Shown here piece by piece: positions 8,285 to 17,631 of a DNA stretch of 64,000 nucleotides. The position numbers and the translations under genes were made by a program. The stretch is taken from contig NZ_SDPW01000001.1 of the NCBI RefSeq assembly GCF_004135645.1, positions 2,108,001 through 2,172,000 of the forward strand, read 5' to 3'. The stretch comes from Senegalimassilia faecalis (GTDB taxonomy: Bacteria > Actinomycetota > Coriobacteriia > Coriobacteriales > Eggerthellaceae). The notes under the pieces are model-generated. The model did no database searches. It saw nothing but the letters and a program-made list of their open reading frames with translations, and was not told the DNA's origin. Numbering within the stretch: position 1 is the first letter of the stretch; each line of letters begins with the position of its first letter.

Positions 8285-8821
8285 CTAGAAGTTATCGGCC
8301 GTGATCTCGAAGTAGGCCTGCGGATGGGCGCACACGGGACAGACGTCGGGGGCCTGCGTGCCCACGACGATGTGGCCGCAGTTGCGGCATTCCCACACCT
8401 TGACCTCGCTCTTTTCGAACACCTGCGCGGTCTCCACGTTGTGCAGCAGCGCGCGGTAGCGCTCCTCGTGGTGCTTTTCGATGGCGCCAACCTGGCGGAA
8501 CTTCTCGGCCAGCTCCGGGAAGCCCTCTTCCTCGGCCGTCTTGGCGAAGCCGTCGTACATGTCGGTCCACTCGAAGTTCTCGCCCTCGGCGGCAGCGGTC
8601 AGGTTCTCGACCGTGGTGCCGATGCCCTCAAGCTCGCGCAGCCACATCTTGGCGTGGTACTGCTCGTTGGCCGACGTCTTGCGGAAGATCTCGGCGATCT
8701 GCTCGTAGCCTTCCTTCTTCGCCACGGACGCGAAATACGTGTACTTGTTCGTGGCCTGCGACTCGCCGGCAAACGCCGCCTGCAGGTTCTTCTCGGTCTG
8801 CGTTCCTGCGTACTTGCTCAT
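8285..8821 (-). CDS. rbr: Rubrerythrin
   Basis: A 178-residue protein with an N-terminal four-helix diiron domain carrying the Glu and ExxH ligands ([32 protein letters not shown]). A C-terminal rubredoxin domain has two CxxC knuckles (CRNCGH and CPVCAH). It reduces H2O2 in the cytoplasm of anaerobes using electrons relayed through the rubredoxin iron. The start at 8821 follows GAGAGG. It is a single-gene unit between two terminators. Confidence 0.97.
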   Translation of the reverse strand: MSKYAGTQTEKNLQAAFAGESQATNKYTYFASVAKKEGYEQIAEIFRKTSANEQYHAKMWLRELEGIGTTVENLTAAAEGENFEWTDMYDGFAKTAEEEGFPELAEKFRQVGAIEKHHEERYRALLHNVETAQVFEKSEVKVWECRNCGHIVVGTQAPDVCPVCAHPQAYFEITADNF

Positions 8822-9074
8822 GAGAAACCCCTCTCGCTGTATGTGGGCCCGCCGCGCACGTCGCGCTCGGTGCCCCGGTTTCCGTCCCTAGATGGTACGA
8901 GCCAGCGCGCCACGGGGCAACCCTCTCCGCGAAAACGCAACGCAAGCGTTGCCCATCGGGCAACGAAATGTTAGGGCGAGGACCCTAGCAGACTGGCGCA
9001 TGGGCCAGCAACCTGTGCGCAACGGGGTGCCCCGCTAAACCACCCTTCCGCGTTTGCCGCACCAGTAAACGCGC

Positions 9075-9114
9075 ACAAAGAAGGGCGGCCCCCACGGGAG
9101 CCGCCCTTCTTTGT
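9075..9114 (-). terminator. Intrinsic terminator after ilvE
   Basis: ACAAAGAAGGGCGGC and its exact complement form a 15-bp stem with a 10-base loop, about 25 bp after the ilvE stop. Confidence 0.9.
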
Positions 9115-9139
9115 GGTTATATTGTTAGCAATCGCGCGA

Positions 9140-10198
9140 CTAGTCGACGTCGATCTTGCAGACCCAGTTGTGCTTGTCTTCCAGGTCGCCGTCCTGGATG
9201 CCGGTGAGGGTTTCACGCAGCTGCTTCATGACCGGGCCGATCTCGGTGCAGCCAGCCGGGAACGTGACCTCCTGGTCGGCACCGTACACCTTGTTGTCGA
9301 TCTGGCCGACGGGGCTGATAACAGCCGCCGTGCCGCACAGGCCGCACTCGACGAATTCGCCGCTGGCAACCTCTTCCCAGGTCACGTAGCGCTCGTCGAC
9401 GGTCATGCCCAGGTCCTTGGCCACCTGCACCAGGCTGCGGCGCGTGATGGACGGCAGGATGGAGTCGGTGTGGGACTTCGGCACCACCAACGTGCCGTCT
9501 TCCTTCACGAACAGGACGTTCGCGCCGCCGGTTTCCTCGATGTAGGTGCGGCTCTGCGAATCCAGGTAGATGTTCTCGGCGTAGCCGTTGCGGTGCGCTT
9601 CCATGGTGGGGCGCAGCGACATGGCGTAGTTCAGGCCGGCCTTGATGTTGCCGGTGCCGTGCGGTGCGGCGCGGTCGTACTCGGAAACGCGCAGCTTGAT
9701 GGGCTTCAGGCCGCCCTTGAAGTACGGGCCAACGGGCGTGACCAGGATGCGGAAGGTGTATTCCGGCGCAGGAGCAACGCCGATGACCTCGCCAGAGCCG
9801 ATCATGAACGGACGCACGTACAGCGTGGCGCCGGAGCCGAACGGCGGCACCCACGCGGCGTTGGCCTTCACGACCTGCTTGACGGCGTCGACGAACTTGT
9901 CCTTCGGGAAGCCGGGCATTTCCAGGCGCTGAGCGGAGTCGAACATGCGCTCGGCATTCATGTCGGGGCGGAAGCACACGATGGTGCCGTCGGCCGTGGT
10001 GTAGGCCTTCAGGCCCTCGAACACTTCCTGGCAATAATGGAAGATGCCGGCGCACTCGGAAAGATGCAGGTCATGGTCGGTGGTCAGACCGCCCTCGTCC
10101 CATTCGCCGTCCTTCCAATGGGCCTCGTAGCTGTAGTCGGTCTGGTGGTAGCCGAAGTCGAGGCTGCCCCAGTCAAGATCTTTCTTCTCGACCGTCAT
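9140..10198 (-). CDS. ilvE: Branched-chain amino acid aminotransferase
   Basis: A 352-residue class IV PLP enzyme. The ATG at 10198 follows AAGGAG. Conserved parts include YCQEVFEGLKAY, VRPFMIGSGEVIGVAP, the catalytic-lysine segment GTGNIKAGLNYAMS and the late FVECGLCGTAAVISP. It matches the longer IlvE type of about 350-365 residues. It catalyses the last transamination in valine, leucine and isoleucine synthesis, or the first step of breakdown, with 2-oxoglutarate. It is monocistronic here, away from other ilv genes. Confidence 0.97.
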   Translation of the reverse strand: MTVEKKDLDWGSLDFGYHQTDYSYEAHWKDGEWDEGGLTTDHDLHLSECAGIFHYCQEVFEGLKAYTTADGTIVCFRPDMNAERMFDSAQRLEMPGFPKDKFVDAVKQVVKANAAWVPPFGSGATLYVRPFMIGSGEVIGVAPAPEYTFRILVTPVGPYFKGGLKPIKLRVSEYDRAAPHGTGNIKAGLNYAMSLRPTMEAHRNGYAENIYLDSQSRTYIEETGGANVLFVKEDGTLVVPKSHTDSILPSITRRSLVQVAKDLGMTVDERYVTWEEVASGEFVECGLCGTAAVISPVGQIDNKVYGADQEVTFPAGCTEIGPVMKQLRETLTGIQDGDLEDKHNWVCKIDVD

Positions 10199-10225
10199 CG
10201 TGATGCTCCTTCGTGAAACGTGCAA

Positions 10226-10550
10226 GTAATGCTAATGCACAACTTTACACCCAAACCGATAGGGAAACGGAGATTAACCGGGCGCACGCGCCGCGTTTTG
10301 CGCCTGGCGGCGCGCGAATTAACACGTCGGAAACAATCGGGAAGCCGCCGGCAAGAGGAATGTTCGAGCCCTGCGTTATCGCGCTTGCTCGCGACGCGCC
10401 AGATAGCGCCGCAAAGCACTTTGCCTTGACCTGGGGAAATGCGCGTCAATTTTAGGACCACGCGCCGAGAAAGGAATTAAGTCCCAAACTCGAGCGAGTT
10501 TGTGCGCGACGAGGTCCCTCCCACACGTTCCGGAGAGCCCCGGCGGCACG
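10226..10550. other. Intergenic region upstream of ilvE, no gene seen
   Basis: This stretch contains only shadow ORFs. It includes one copy of the 11-mer ACCTGGGGAAA (10429-10439). No convincing promoter pair for ilvE was found by eye. Confidence 0.4.
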
Positions 10551-10583
10551 AAAAAAGGAGGGCGGCCACCGCCACCCTCCTTT
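10551..10583 (-). terminator. Intrinsic terminator after the NSS transporter gene
   Basis: On the minus strand AAAGGAGGG pairs with CCCTCCTTT and ends in a T-run. The stem is GC-rich with small internal mismatches. Confidence 0.75.
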
Positions 10584-10671
10584 GAACGTGGGCCTTTCCG
10601 CCGTCGGACTCACAAAAAGCTCGGCGTGACTTCGACGCCCCGCAGCGCAAGCCGCGCATCGCGCGATCGCG

Positions 10672-12054
10672 CTACATGCTGAACAGGCCGAACTGCGCTG
10701 CCACGTAGGCAAGCAGAATGACGACCAGCAGCACCGGCGCGATGTACTTCACCATGACGGTGAACATCTTCTCGGCCTTGAAGGGGCTGGAGATCTTGAC
10801 CTCGTCGATGATGGCTTTCGGCTTGATAACCCAGCCGACGAACACGCAGGCCAGAAGCGCGGCGATGGGCATCATCACCGAGTTCGAGATGAAGTCGAGG
10901 AAGTCCAGGATGGTGCTGCCCGGGCCAAGCGGCTGGATCATGGCCAGCTGGCAATAGCCTAGGTTCACGATCATGGCCATAATAAAGATGAACGCCATGG
11001 TGATGCCGAGCGCCTTTTTGCGCGTGGTGTGCGCGCTGTCCTGCACGATGGACACACACGTTTCCGTCAACGAGATGGAGCTGGTCAGCGCGGCAAACAC
11101 CACCAGCAGGAAGAACAGAAAGCCCATAATCGAGGCGATGCCGCCCATCTGGTCGAACACGTTCGGCAAGATGATGAACATGAGAGACGGGCCGGACTTC
11201 GACGCCACGGCATCGGCTGAGCCCATGGCCACGAACGCGGCGGGCACGATCATGAGGCCGGCCAAAAACGCGTAGCCGGTGTCGAAGATCTCGATGTGGC
11301 GCACGGACTGCTCAAGGTCGTCGGACTTCTGCATGTAGGAGCCGTACGTGATCATGATGCCCATGGCCAGCGACAAGCTGTAGAACATCTGCCCCAGCGC
11401 GGCCACCACCAGCTGCACGCTGAACTTGCTGAAGTCGGGCGTGAGATAGTAGGCCAGGCCGTCGATGGCGCCGGGCATGGTCAACTCGTAGATGCAGATG
11501 CCCACGGTCATGACCAGCAGGATGGGCATGAGGATGCGGTTAGCGCGCTCGATGCCGTTTTTCACGCCAAGCGCCACGATGGCGAACACGATTGCCAAAA
11601 ACGCGATGGCCCAGATGAAGCTTTCGCCGCCGCCCGAGATGAAGTTCGTGAAGTACGTGCCGCCGTCGGCCAGCGCCGCCGAGCCGTCGGCGATGTAGGC
11701 ACCGGCGTACTTGAGCACCCAACCGCCGATGATGCAGTAATACGGCACGATGATGAACGGAATTGCCGAGGTCAGAATGCCGATGAACGCGTATTTCTTG
11801 CCGAACGACTTGAACGCGCCCAGCGCGCTTTGACCTGTTTTGCGGCCGAGCGCGGCTTCAAGCATCATCAGCGTGAAGCCGAACGACACCACCAGCACCA
11901 CATAGGTAATAAGGAACACACCGCCGCCGTATTTCGCCGCCAAGTACGGGAAACGCCACAGGTTTCCCAAGCCGATGGCCGACGCGGCGGCCGCCAAGAT
12001 AAACGCCCACTTGCCGGACCACGCCGCACGCGCGCCGCCTGATTTCGATGCCAT
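10672..12054 (-). CDS. Sodium-dependent transporter, NSS (SLC6) family
   Basis: A 460-residue protein with about 11-12 membrane segments. The first helix carries the NSS signature AAAASAIGLGNLWRFPYLAA with the Na+/substrate-binding unwound region, followed by YGGGVFLITYV. The ATG at 12054 is selected because GGAGG sits 5 bp upstream; upstream in-frame codons lack this. Bacterial members import amino acids such as tryptophan, tyrosine or leucine with Na+. The substrate here is not predictable. Candidate promoter: TTACCG, 17 bp, TATACT about 100 bp upstream. Confidence 0.92.
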   Translation of the reverse strand: MASKSGGARAAWSGKWAFILAAAASAIGLGNLWRFPYLAAKYGGGVFLITYVVLVVSFGFTLMMLEAALGRKTGQSALGAFKSFGKKYAFIGILTSAIPFIIVPYYCIIGGWVLKYAGAYIADGSAALADGGTYFTNFISGGGESFIWAIAFLAIVFAIVALGVKNGIERANRILMPILLVMTVGICIYELTMPGAIDGLAYYLTPDFSKFSVQLVVAALGQMFYSLSLAMGIMITYGSYMQKSDDLEQSVRHIEIFDTGYAFLAGLMIVPAAFVAMGSADAVASKSGPSLMFIILPNVFDQMGGIASIMGFLFFLLVVFAALTSSISLTETCVSIVQDSAHTTRKKALGITMAFIFIMAMIVNLGYCQLAMIQPLGPGSTILDFLDFISNSVMMPIAALLACVFVGWVIKPKAIIDEVKISSPFKAEKMFTVMVKYIAPVLLVVILLAYVAAQFGLFSM

Positions 12055-12269
12055 GATGTCCTCCGTTCCTGGCGCGCCATCGCCCGCGCGCCGCAAGCGA
12101 CTCCCCCGCTTGCCTTCGTTCGCCGGCCTTTCCACCGGCGCATTTGCGTATAAGACGGAAAGTATAGGCCTGCCAGCGAAAACCGGTAAGTAACTGCACA
12201 CATTTTCGGAATACGGTGCATTTCGGCGGATTACGGAGAGGCGTTTGTTCGCTTGCTGCTCGAAACTAT

Positions 12270-12375
12270 CGCGTTGTGCGTAGGTTGGCCACGGCCAGTC
12301 GTCTGATTCCGACCGCGTCGAGCGCAAATGGCGGCAGTGCGGGCGGGTTGCAGCCTTCAACCTACGCACTTCGCG
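12270..12375. repeat. Dispersed inverted-tip element 2a (core 94 bp)
   Basis: Left tip CTATCGCGTTGTGCGTAGGTTG, right tip CTTCAACCTACGCACTTCGCG. The core spans 12276-12369, which is 94 bp, two 10-bp steps shorter than the common 114. It is joined to element 2b by a 74-bp linker. Confidence 0.85.
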
Positions 12376-12434
12376 TAGGTTTCGTTCGGGGATTACTCGG
12401 GAAGTCAATTTCAAACTATCGCGTTGTGCGTAGG
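12361..12434. repeat. Conserved 74-bp linker between elements 2a and 2b
   Basis: The segment from CCTACGCAC to GTGCGTAGG is exactly 74 bp, as at the loci near 24.4 and 28.1 kb. Shared positions include TTTCGTT, TCGGGAA and TATCGC. Confidence 0.7.
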
Positions 12435-12545
12435 TTCGAGACGGAAGGCGTGCTGTCGCGTTTGCGCCGTTGGCGTTTTTCCTGGTCGGCCTTTTTCGCC
12501 CCGCCCTGCTCCCCGACGAGCCGCCAACGACCTACGCACTTCGCG
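12420..12545. repeat. Dispersed inverted-tip element 2b (core 114 bp)
   Basis: The core spans 12426-12539. The interior contains CCTGGTCGG followed by a T-run near its centre, a feature shared with several copies. Confidence 0.85.
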
Positions 12546-12613
12546 ATGGTTTCGAGCCTAATGGCCCGAAAGCGCTACGCAAGAGCCAGCTTCGCCACAC
12601 AGGGTGTTGCCTA

Positions 12614-12652
12614 TTGTCACCCATGGGTAACCTGTGCTATATAGTTAGGTTA
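12614..12652 (+). promoter_or_regulatory. Candidate promoter with overlapping dyad, ABC transporter operon
   Basis: TTGTCA, 18 bp, TATATA lies about 70 bp upstream of the ATPase start. TAACCT (12628-12633) and AGGTTA (12647-12652) form a dyad centred on the -10 box, and ACCCATGGGT is a palindrome in the spacer. This looks like a repressible promoter. Confidence 0.5.
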
Positions 12653-12711
12653 TGGAAACTAGCGGAGCACAACGCACCGAAACGCAAAACGCCTGATAGA
12701 AGGAGCACGCT

Positions 12712-13494
12712 ATGGGCATGAACGACGCCCCCGCACAGCAATCCCCCACCGCAACGAATTCGCCTGCCGGCGCGAATGACGACATGCCCGCGAACCCGTA
12801 CTTGCAGGTCAGCGGCTTGTGCAAGCATTATGGCGAAGGCGAGGCGCGCGTGAGCGTGCTGCACGACGTCAGCTGCGCCGTGGGCGCCGGGGAAATCTGC
12901 GTGCTGCTGGGCCCTTCGGGCAGCGGCAAGTCGACGTTTCTCAACCTGGTGGGCGGACTTGAGGCCGCCGACGCCGGGTCCATCACGGTGGGCGGCACGG
13001 AACTCACGGCGCTCACGCCCAAACAGCTCGGTGAATACCGCCGCGACAAGCTGGGGTTCGTCTTCCAGTTCTACAACCTGGTGCCCGACCTTACCATCCG
13101 CGAGAACATCGAGGTCACAGCCCATCTTTCCGCAAACCCGCTTGCAATCGACAACCTGCTGCGCAGCCTGGGCCTCTACGAGCACCGCGCGAAGTTCCCG
13201 CGCCAAGTTTCCGGCGGCCAGCAGCAGCGTTGCGCCATCGGCCGCGCGCTCGTGAAGAACCCCGGCCTGCTGCTGTGCGACGAGCCCACCGGCGCGCTGG
13301 ACTACCAAACGTCGAAGGAAATCCTCGAGCTTATGGAAACCGTCAACCGCGACTTCGGCTGCACCATCGTCATCGTCACGCACAACGACGCCATCAAGCA
13401 CATGGCGCACCGCGTGCTGCGCCTGCGCGACGGGCAGCTGGTCGAAAACGTCGCGAACGCCGAGCGCATGCGTGCGCGCGACCTGACGTGGTAG
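12712..13494 (+). CDS. ABC transporter ATP-binding protein, LolD/MacB type
   Basis: A 260-residue ATPase starting behind AGAAGGAG. It carries Walker [11 protein letters not shown]-loop [11 protein letters not shown], signature VSGGQQQR, Walker [13 protein letters not shown] and the H-loop THND. The CDEPTGALD block and the lack of membrane segments fit the MacB/LolD family that pairs with FtsX-type permeases. It lies 9 bp before such a permease. These systems act as mechanotransmission machines, often for peptide or lipid handling or antibiotic resistance. Confidence 0.95.
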   Translation: MGMNDAPAQQSPTATNSPAGANDDMPANPYLQVSGLCKHYGEGEARVSVLHDVSCAVGAGEICVLLGPSGSGKSTFLNLVGGLEAADAGSITVGGTELTALTPKQLGEYRRDKLGFVFQFYNLVPDLTIRENIEVTAHLSANPLAIDNLLRSLGLYEHRAKFPRQVSGGQQQRCAIGRALVKNPGLLLCDEPTGALDYQTSKEILELMETVNRDFGCTIVIVTHNDAIKHMAHRVLRLRDGQLVENVANAERMRARDLTW

Positions 13495-13503
13495 GAGGCT
13501 GCC

Positions 13504-16167
13504 ATGGCATCGCCTTTGCGCAAGCGCTTTCCGCGCGAAATGCGGAATAACCTGGGCAAATACCTGGGAATCTTCCTGCTGATGTCCGTGACCATCGCGC
13601 TGACGTCGGGCTTTCTGACCGCAGCGCACTCCATCAGCGTCATCATCGACGACATCCCGGCCACCTACCACGTAGAGGACGGCCGCTTCACCACCGCGTT
13701 CGAAGCCACCGACGCCCAGCTTGACGCCGCGCGCGACGCGGCCGAGGACGCAGGCGGCATCGACGTGTTCGCCAACTGGTCGATCAACGCGGATTGCACC
13801 GCCGAAAGCAACGACGGGCGCGACTGCACGCTGCGAACTTACGTGCACCGCACCGACGTTGACCTGGCCGCATACGCCGAGGGGCGCGTGCCCGAGGCCG
13901 CCGACGAAGTGGCCATCGACCGAGTGTTCGCGCAGAACAACGATGTGCGCGTGGGCGACGCCATCACGCTCAACGGGCGCAGCTTCACCGTGTGCGGCAT
14001 CATGACCACCCCCGATAACCAGGCGCTGTTCCAGAACAACTCCGACTTCACGGTGAACACGCTGACGTTCGGCGTGGCCGAAGTGTCCGACGAGGGCTTC
14101 GCCGCCCTGCGCGCGGGCGGGCAGCAGCCGGCGTTCACGTACTCGTTCACGTTTTCCAACCCCGACCTGACGCTGGCCGAGCGCACGGATGCGGAAAAGG
14201 ACATGGTGCGCGCGTTGGCCGACGCCGACGCCACCGTGAACGACCTGACCGACGCCGCGTCGAACCAGGGCATCGGGTACGCCGCCGACGACGTGTCGGG
14301 CGACTCCACCATGTGGAGCGTGCTTTTGTACATCATCATCGCCATCATGGCGTTCGTGTTCGTGGTGCTGACCTCGGGCACCATCGAGGAGGAAAGCGCC
14401 ATCATCGGCACGCTTCTGGCCAGCGGTTATCGCCGGCGCGAGCTGGTAGCGCACTACCTGGCGCTGCCGTGCGCCGTGGGCGTGGCCGCCGCCGTGGTGG
14501 GCAACGTGGCGGGCTTCACGCTGATGAGCGAGCCCATGCGCAACCTGTATTACAGCAGCTACAGCCTGCCGCCGTACTACGCCACGTGGAGCTGGGGCGT
14601 GTTCGCGAAAACGACGGTGGCGCCCGTGGCCGTGCTGGTGCTCATCACGCTGGCGGGGCTTGTGCGCAAGATGCGCCACACGCCGCTGGAGTTTTTGCGC
14701 CACGAAACCAGCAAAGGCGGCGTGAAGCGCGGGTTTGCGCTGCCCGAGCGGCTGGGGTTCACCGCGCGGTTCCGGCTGCGCGTGTTTTTGCGCAACCTGG
14801 GAAACTTCGCCACGCTGTTCATCGGCATCGGGTTTGCCAGCATGCTGCTGCTGTTTTCGCTGGCCATCTTGCCGACCATGACGCACTACGCGGAAAACCT
14901 GCGCAGCAACGTGGTGGCCGAGCACGAGTACACGCTGAAAGCACCGCTTGAGCTTGAGGGCACCGACGACGAGCGCGCCGCGTGGTCGGCGGTCGACGAG
15001 CTGGCGAACGTGGAGGGCGGCAAGCTTTCCGCCGCGGCCGATGCCGCCGACGAGCTTTCGCGCGCGGGCGATGCGCTGCAGGCGGCCGCCGATGCGCTTG
15101 CCGCAACGCCTACGGCCGAGGGGCTTGCAACGGCGCAGCAGGCGCAGGATGCGGCGGCGGCCGCACAGGACCGCCTGTACGAGCGCGTGGACGATATTGC
15201 CGCTGACCTAGGAAAATCGCGCGATGACGTCGTAGAGCTGCTGCAGGATGCCGCCGATGTGGACGTCGACGGCGACAACGTGCACCCCGTGAACACGCGC
15301 GACAACGGCGCGGCGAAGATCGAGCAGGCCGAGAAGTACGCCGTGTACACGCTGGAGTATGACCGCGGGTCGGGCAACGGCACCGAGAGCATCACCGTGT
15401 ACGGCGTGGCGCCCGATTCGCGCTACTGGGACGGCATAGGCGTGGGCAGCGGGCGCGCGGTGTTCGGGCGCGGGCTTGTCGACAAGTTCGGTTTCGCCGA
15501 GGGGCAGACGGTCAGCCTGTACGACAAGTACGCCGACGAAGCGCACGACGTGGTGTTCGAAGGCGACGGGTTCACGTGGGGCTCGAAGTCGGACATGGCG
15601 GTGTATATGAGCCTTGACGAATTCAACCGCCTATTCGGCAACGACGCGGGCTACTTCAACGCCTACGCGTCCGACCAGCCGCTTGACCTGGACGCGCGCT
15701 ATCTTGCCAGCGACTTGACGCCGGCGGACATGGACGCCATCGGCGAGCAGTTCGTAGGTATGATGGGCGATATGATCGGCATGCTGGTTGGGCTTTCCGT
15801 GTTCATTTTCCTTGTGTTCATGTATTTGCTGACTAAATCGGTCATCGACCGTTCGGCGCGCGCCATCAGCTACATGAAGGTGTTCGGCTACCGCGACCGG
15901 GAAATCAGCCGGCTGTACGTGCGGTCGATCACGCTGACGGTGGTGGTGTCGCTGGTGGCATGCCAGCCGCTTATCATCGGCGGGCTGACGGCCATCTTCC
16001 GTGCCATGCTGTTGGCGTACTCGGGCAACATCGAGATCTTCGTGCCGCTTTTCGCCATCGCAGAGGTGGTGGCCATCGGGTTCGCAACGTACCTGGTGGT
16101 GGCACTGCTGCACGTGCGCCGCATCAAGCGCGTGCCGCTGGCGTTGGCGCTGAAGGTGCAGGAATAA
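13504..16167 (+). CDS. FtsX-like ABC transporter permease
   Basis: An 887-residue membrane protein directly after its ATPase, with an AGGAGG start. There is one N-terminal helix (about 18-40), a large extracytoplasmic domain, a helical FtsX block (about 270-400), a second helix near 430, then a second long extracytoplasmic domain with an Ala-rich coiled stretch (about 515-565), and a final three-helix FtsX block (about 760-880). This duplicated layout is typical of Gram-positive FtsX permeases. The substrate is unknown. Confidence 0.9.
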   Translation: MASPLRKRFPREMRNNLGKYLGIFLLMSVTIALTSGFLTAAHSISVIIDDIPATYHVEDGRFTTAFEATDAQLDAARDAAEDAGGIDVFANWSINADCTAESNDGRDCTLRTYVHRTDVDLAAYAEGRVPEAADEVAIDRVFAQNNDVRVGDAITLNGRSFTVCGIMTTPDNQALFQNNSDFTVNTLTFGVAEVSDEGFAALRAGGQQPAFTYSFTFSNPDLTLAERTDAEKDMVRALADADATVNDLTDAASNQGIGYAADDVSGDSTMWSVLLYIIIAIMAFVFVVLTSGTIEEESAIIGTLLASGYRRRELVAHYLALPCAVGVAAAVVGNVAGFTLMSEPMRNLYYSSYSLPPYYATWSWGVFAKTTVAPVAVLVLITLAGLVRKMRHTPLEFLRHETSKGGVKRGFALPERLGFTARFRLRVFLRNLGNFATLFIGIGFASMLLLFSLAILPTMTHYAENLRSNVVAEHEYTLKAPLELEGTDDERAAWSAVDELANVEGGKLSAAADAADELSRAGDALQAAADALAATPTAEGLATAQQAQDAAAAAQDRLYERVDDIAADLGKSRDDVVELLQDAADVDVDGDNVHPVNTRDNGAAKIEQAEKYAVYTLEYDRGSGNGTESITVYGVAPDSRYWDGIGVGSGRAVFGRGLVDKFGFAEGQTVSLYDKYADEAHDVVFEGDGFTWGSKSDMAVYMSLDEFNRLFGNDAGYFNAYASDQPLDLDARYLASDLTPADMDAIGEQFVGMMGDMIGMLVGLSVFIFLVFMYLLTKSVIDRSARAISYMKVFGYRDREISRLYVRSITLTVVVSLVACQPLIIGGLTAIFRAMLLAYSGNIEIFVPLFAIAEVVAIGFATYLVVALLHVRRIKRVPLALALKVQE

Positions 16168-16187
16168 GGCAGCTGCGGCCAAGCCCA

Positions 16188-16224
16188 CCTCCCCGCAGCC
16201 TTCATCAGTAGGCTACGGGGAGGC
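16188..16224 (+). terminator. Hairpin after the ABC permease, terminator-like
   Basis: CTCCCCGCAGCCT pairs with AGGCTACGGGGAG. There is no clear T-run, so termination is uncertain. Confidence 0.45.
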
Positions 16225-16431
16225 ACGACCGAGCAAAAGGTACGAGCGCCGGCAATGCGAACGGGAAGCGTCGGCGAAAGTCGGTTTTGCGCTTTGCGCA
16301 AAAATCGCCTTGCACGCGAAGGCTGCAGCCGTTCGGGTTAAATCGCGGCAACGTTTTGCAAGTTTCGGCGCCGTGGTTTCGCCGACTGCTACTATTGAAG
16401 GCGGAACATTCACCTGCCTGAAGGAGGAACC

Positions 16432-17298
16432 ATGCCCACCCGTGACGAGCGGCGCGCCGCCGCGGCGAAGAACCTTGCGCTCATGCGCGGGGCGTTCGCC
16501 GGCGACACCGCGAAGACTATCGAGAACGCAAAGATTTACGAAGACGGCGAAGGCCGCGAGCTTGAGCTGCCCGAAGTCGAGGAGGGTGCCGTTACCACCA
16601 CCAGCGTGACCAGCGATTTCGCCGTGAAGGCGCTGCATGCGGCGCATGGCAAGGTAGTGCTGGTTGACCCGTGCTCGTTTACGCGCCCGGGCGGCGCTTA
16701 CGAGGACGGCGCGTTCGGGCCCGAGCAGATTTTGTGCTCGGAGAGCAACCTGTACCCGGTTTTGCAGGGTTGCAAAAGCGCCTACCACGACGCAAACCGC
16801 GGTTTTGCATCCGGGCAGCTGTTCACCGACCGCGCGCTGTACCTGCCCGATGTGACGTTCACGCGCGATGGCGAGATTCGCCACGCCGACGTGCTGGCCA
16901 TCCCCGAGCCGAACCGCGCCCGCGCGCTGGAAAACCATCGCAGCGAGCGCGAGGTTGAGGTGGCGCTGGGCGCGCGCATCGAGGCGCTTTTGCGCATCGC
17001 CGCAGCTAACAGGGCCGAAACGCTTATCGTGGGCGCGTTCGGCGCGGGCCCGCAGGGCTTCGATGCCGAAGTGGTGATCGAGCTGTTCCGCGCCTGGATT
17101 GCCGCGCACCCCGGAGCCATCGGCCACATCACGTTCGCCGTACCGCGTGCGGCGTTCGGCGCGTTCGACGATGCGTTCGGCGAAGTACGCGAAGCTGCGC
17201 CCCAGCCGGCCGAGGCGGCCTCCGACACGCCAGCCCAGGACGACGAGGACGAGTTCGACCCCAACGACCTGCCCGAAGGCGTGACGTTCCGCTCGTAG
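16432..17298 (+). CDS. TIGR02452-type macrodomain protein (PARG-like)
   Basis: A 288-residue protein with a strong AAGGAGG start. Its N-terminal helix region (RRAAAAKNLALMRGAF) and the macrodomain core from about residue 50 match the microbial PARG-like family. The ADP-ribose loop reads RPGGAYEDGAFGPEQILCSE, where typical bacterial PARGs have GGG...QEE. Here the second, catalytic Glu position appears to be Gln, with one Glu just before it. LIVGAFGAGPQGFD is the second diphosphate loop. It may bind or hydrolyse ADP-ribose; activity is uncertain. The tail is acidic. Confidence 0.75.
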   Translation: MPTRDERRAAAAKNLALMRGAFAGDTAKTIENAKIYEDGEGRELELPEVEEGAVTTTSVTSDFAVKALHAAHGKVVLVDPCSFTRPGGAYEDGAFGPEQILCSESNLYPVLQGCKSAYHDANRGFASGQLFTDRALYLPDVTFTRDGEIRHADVLAIPEPNRARALENHRSEREVEVALGARIEALLRIAAANRAETLIVGAFGAGPQGFDAEVVIELFRAWIAAHPGAIGHITFAVPRAAFGAFDDAFGEVREAAPQPAEAASDTPAQDDEDEFDPNDLPEGVTFRS

Positions 17299-17341
17299 AG
17301 CAGGCGCGAACGCAGGGGCGACGTTCAGGAATTCGCAAAAG

Positions 17342-17565
17342 TGGCCACTGTTGGGCAAAAATGCGAGATTCTGAATCGTAGGAGCGGATTTCGCGCTATT
17401 TTGCGCCCCACGTGTGGAATATCGTGGAGATAAAGCGCACTTCCTGAATCGCACAGCGCCCAAACCACAAGAAAGCCCGGTTCAAACAGCGCAAACGCTG
17501 ATTTGAACCGGGCTTTTGCCCTTGCGTCTCGTTCAGCTTCTAGACTTTTTGCCCAACAGTGGCCA
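17342..17565. repeat. 20-bp perfect inverted repeat flanking a terminator
   Basis: TGGCCACTGTTGGGCAAAAA at 17342-17361 is the exact reverse complement of the sequence at 17546-17565. The strong terminator hairpin lies between the arms. No ORF is present between them. Confidence 0.7.
17471..17517. terminator. Bidirectional terminator between converging genes
   Basis: AAAGCCCGGTTCAAA and TTTGAACCGGGCTTT form an outer stem around an inner CAGCG/CGCTG stem. T-runs occur on both strands. Confidence 0.9.
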
Positions 17566-17631
17566 TATTCGTTCGAAGCTGAACATCATCGGGTTATCCC
17601 CATTTCCGGAATCGCGCAAAAACGCGCTTCC

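Noticed and set aside
12270-12545. CRISPR array made of the dispersed repeats
   Set aside because: The repeats face each other as inverted pairs and are scattered over 52 kb; they are not direct repeats with uniform spacers and no cas gene is present.
12637-14925. 762-codon minus-strand ORF opposite the ABC genes
   Set aside because: His/Gly/Arg-rich antisense reading of two clear coding genes; the high GC keeps the frame open.
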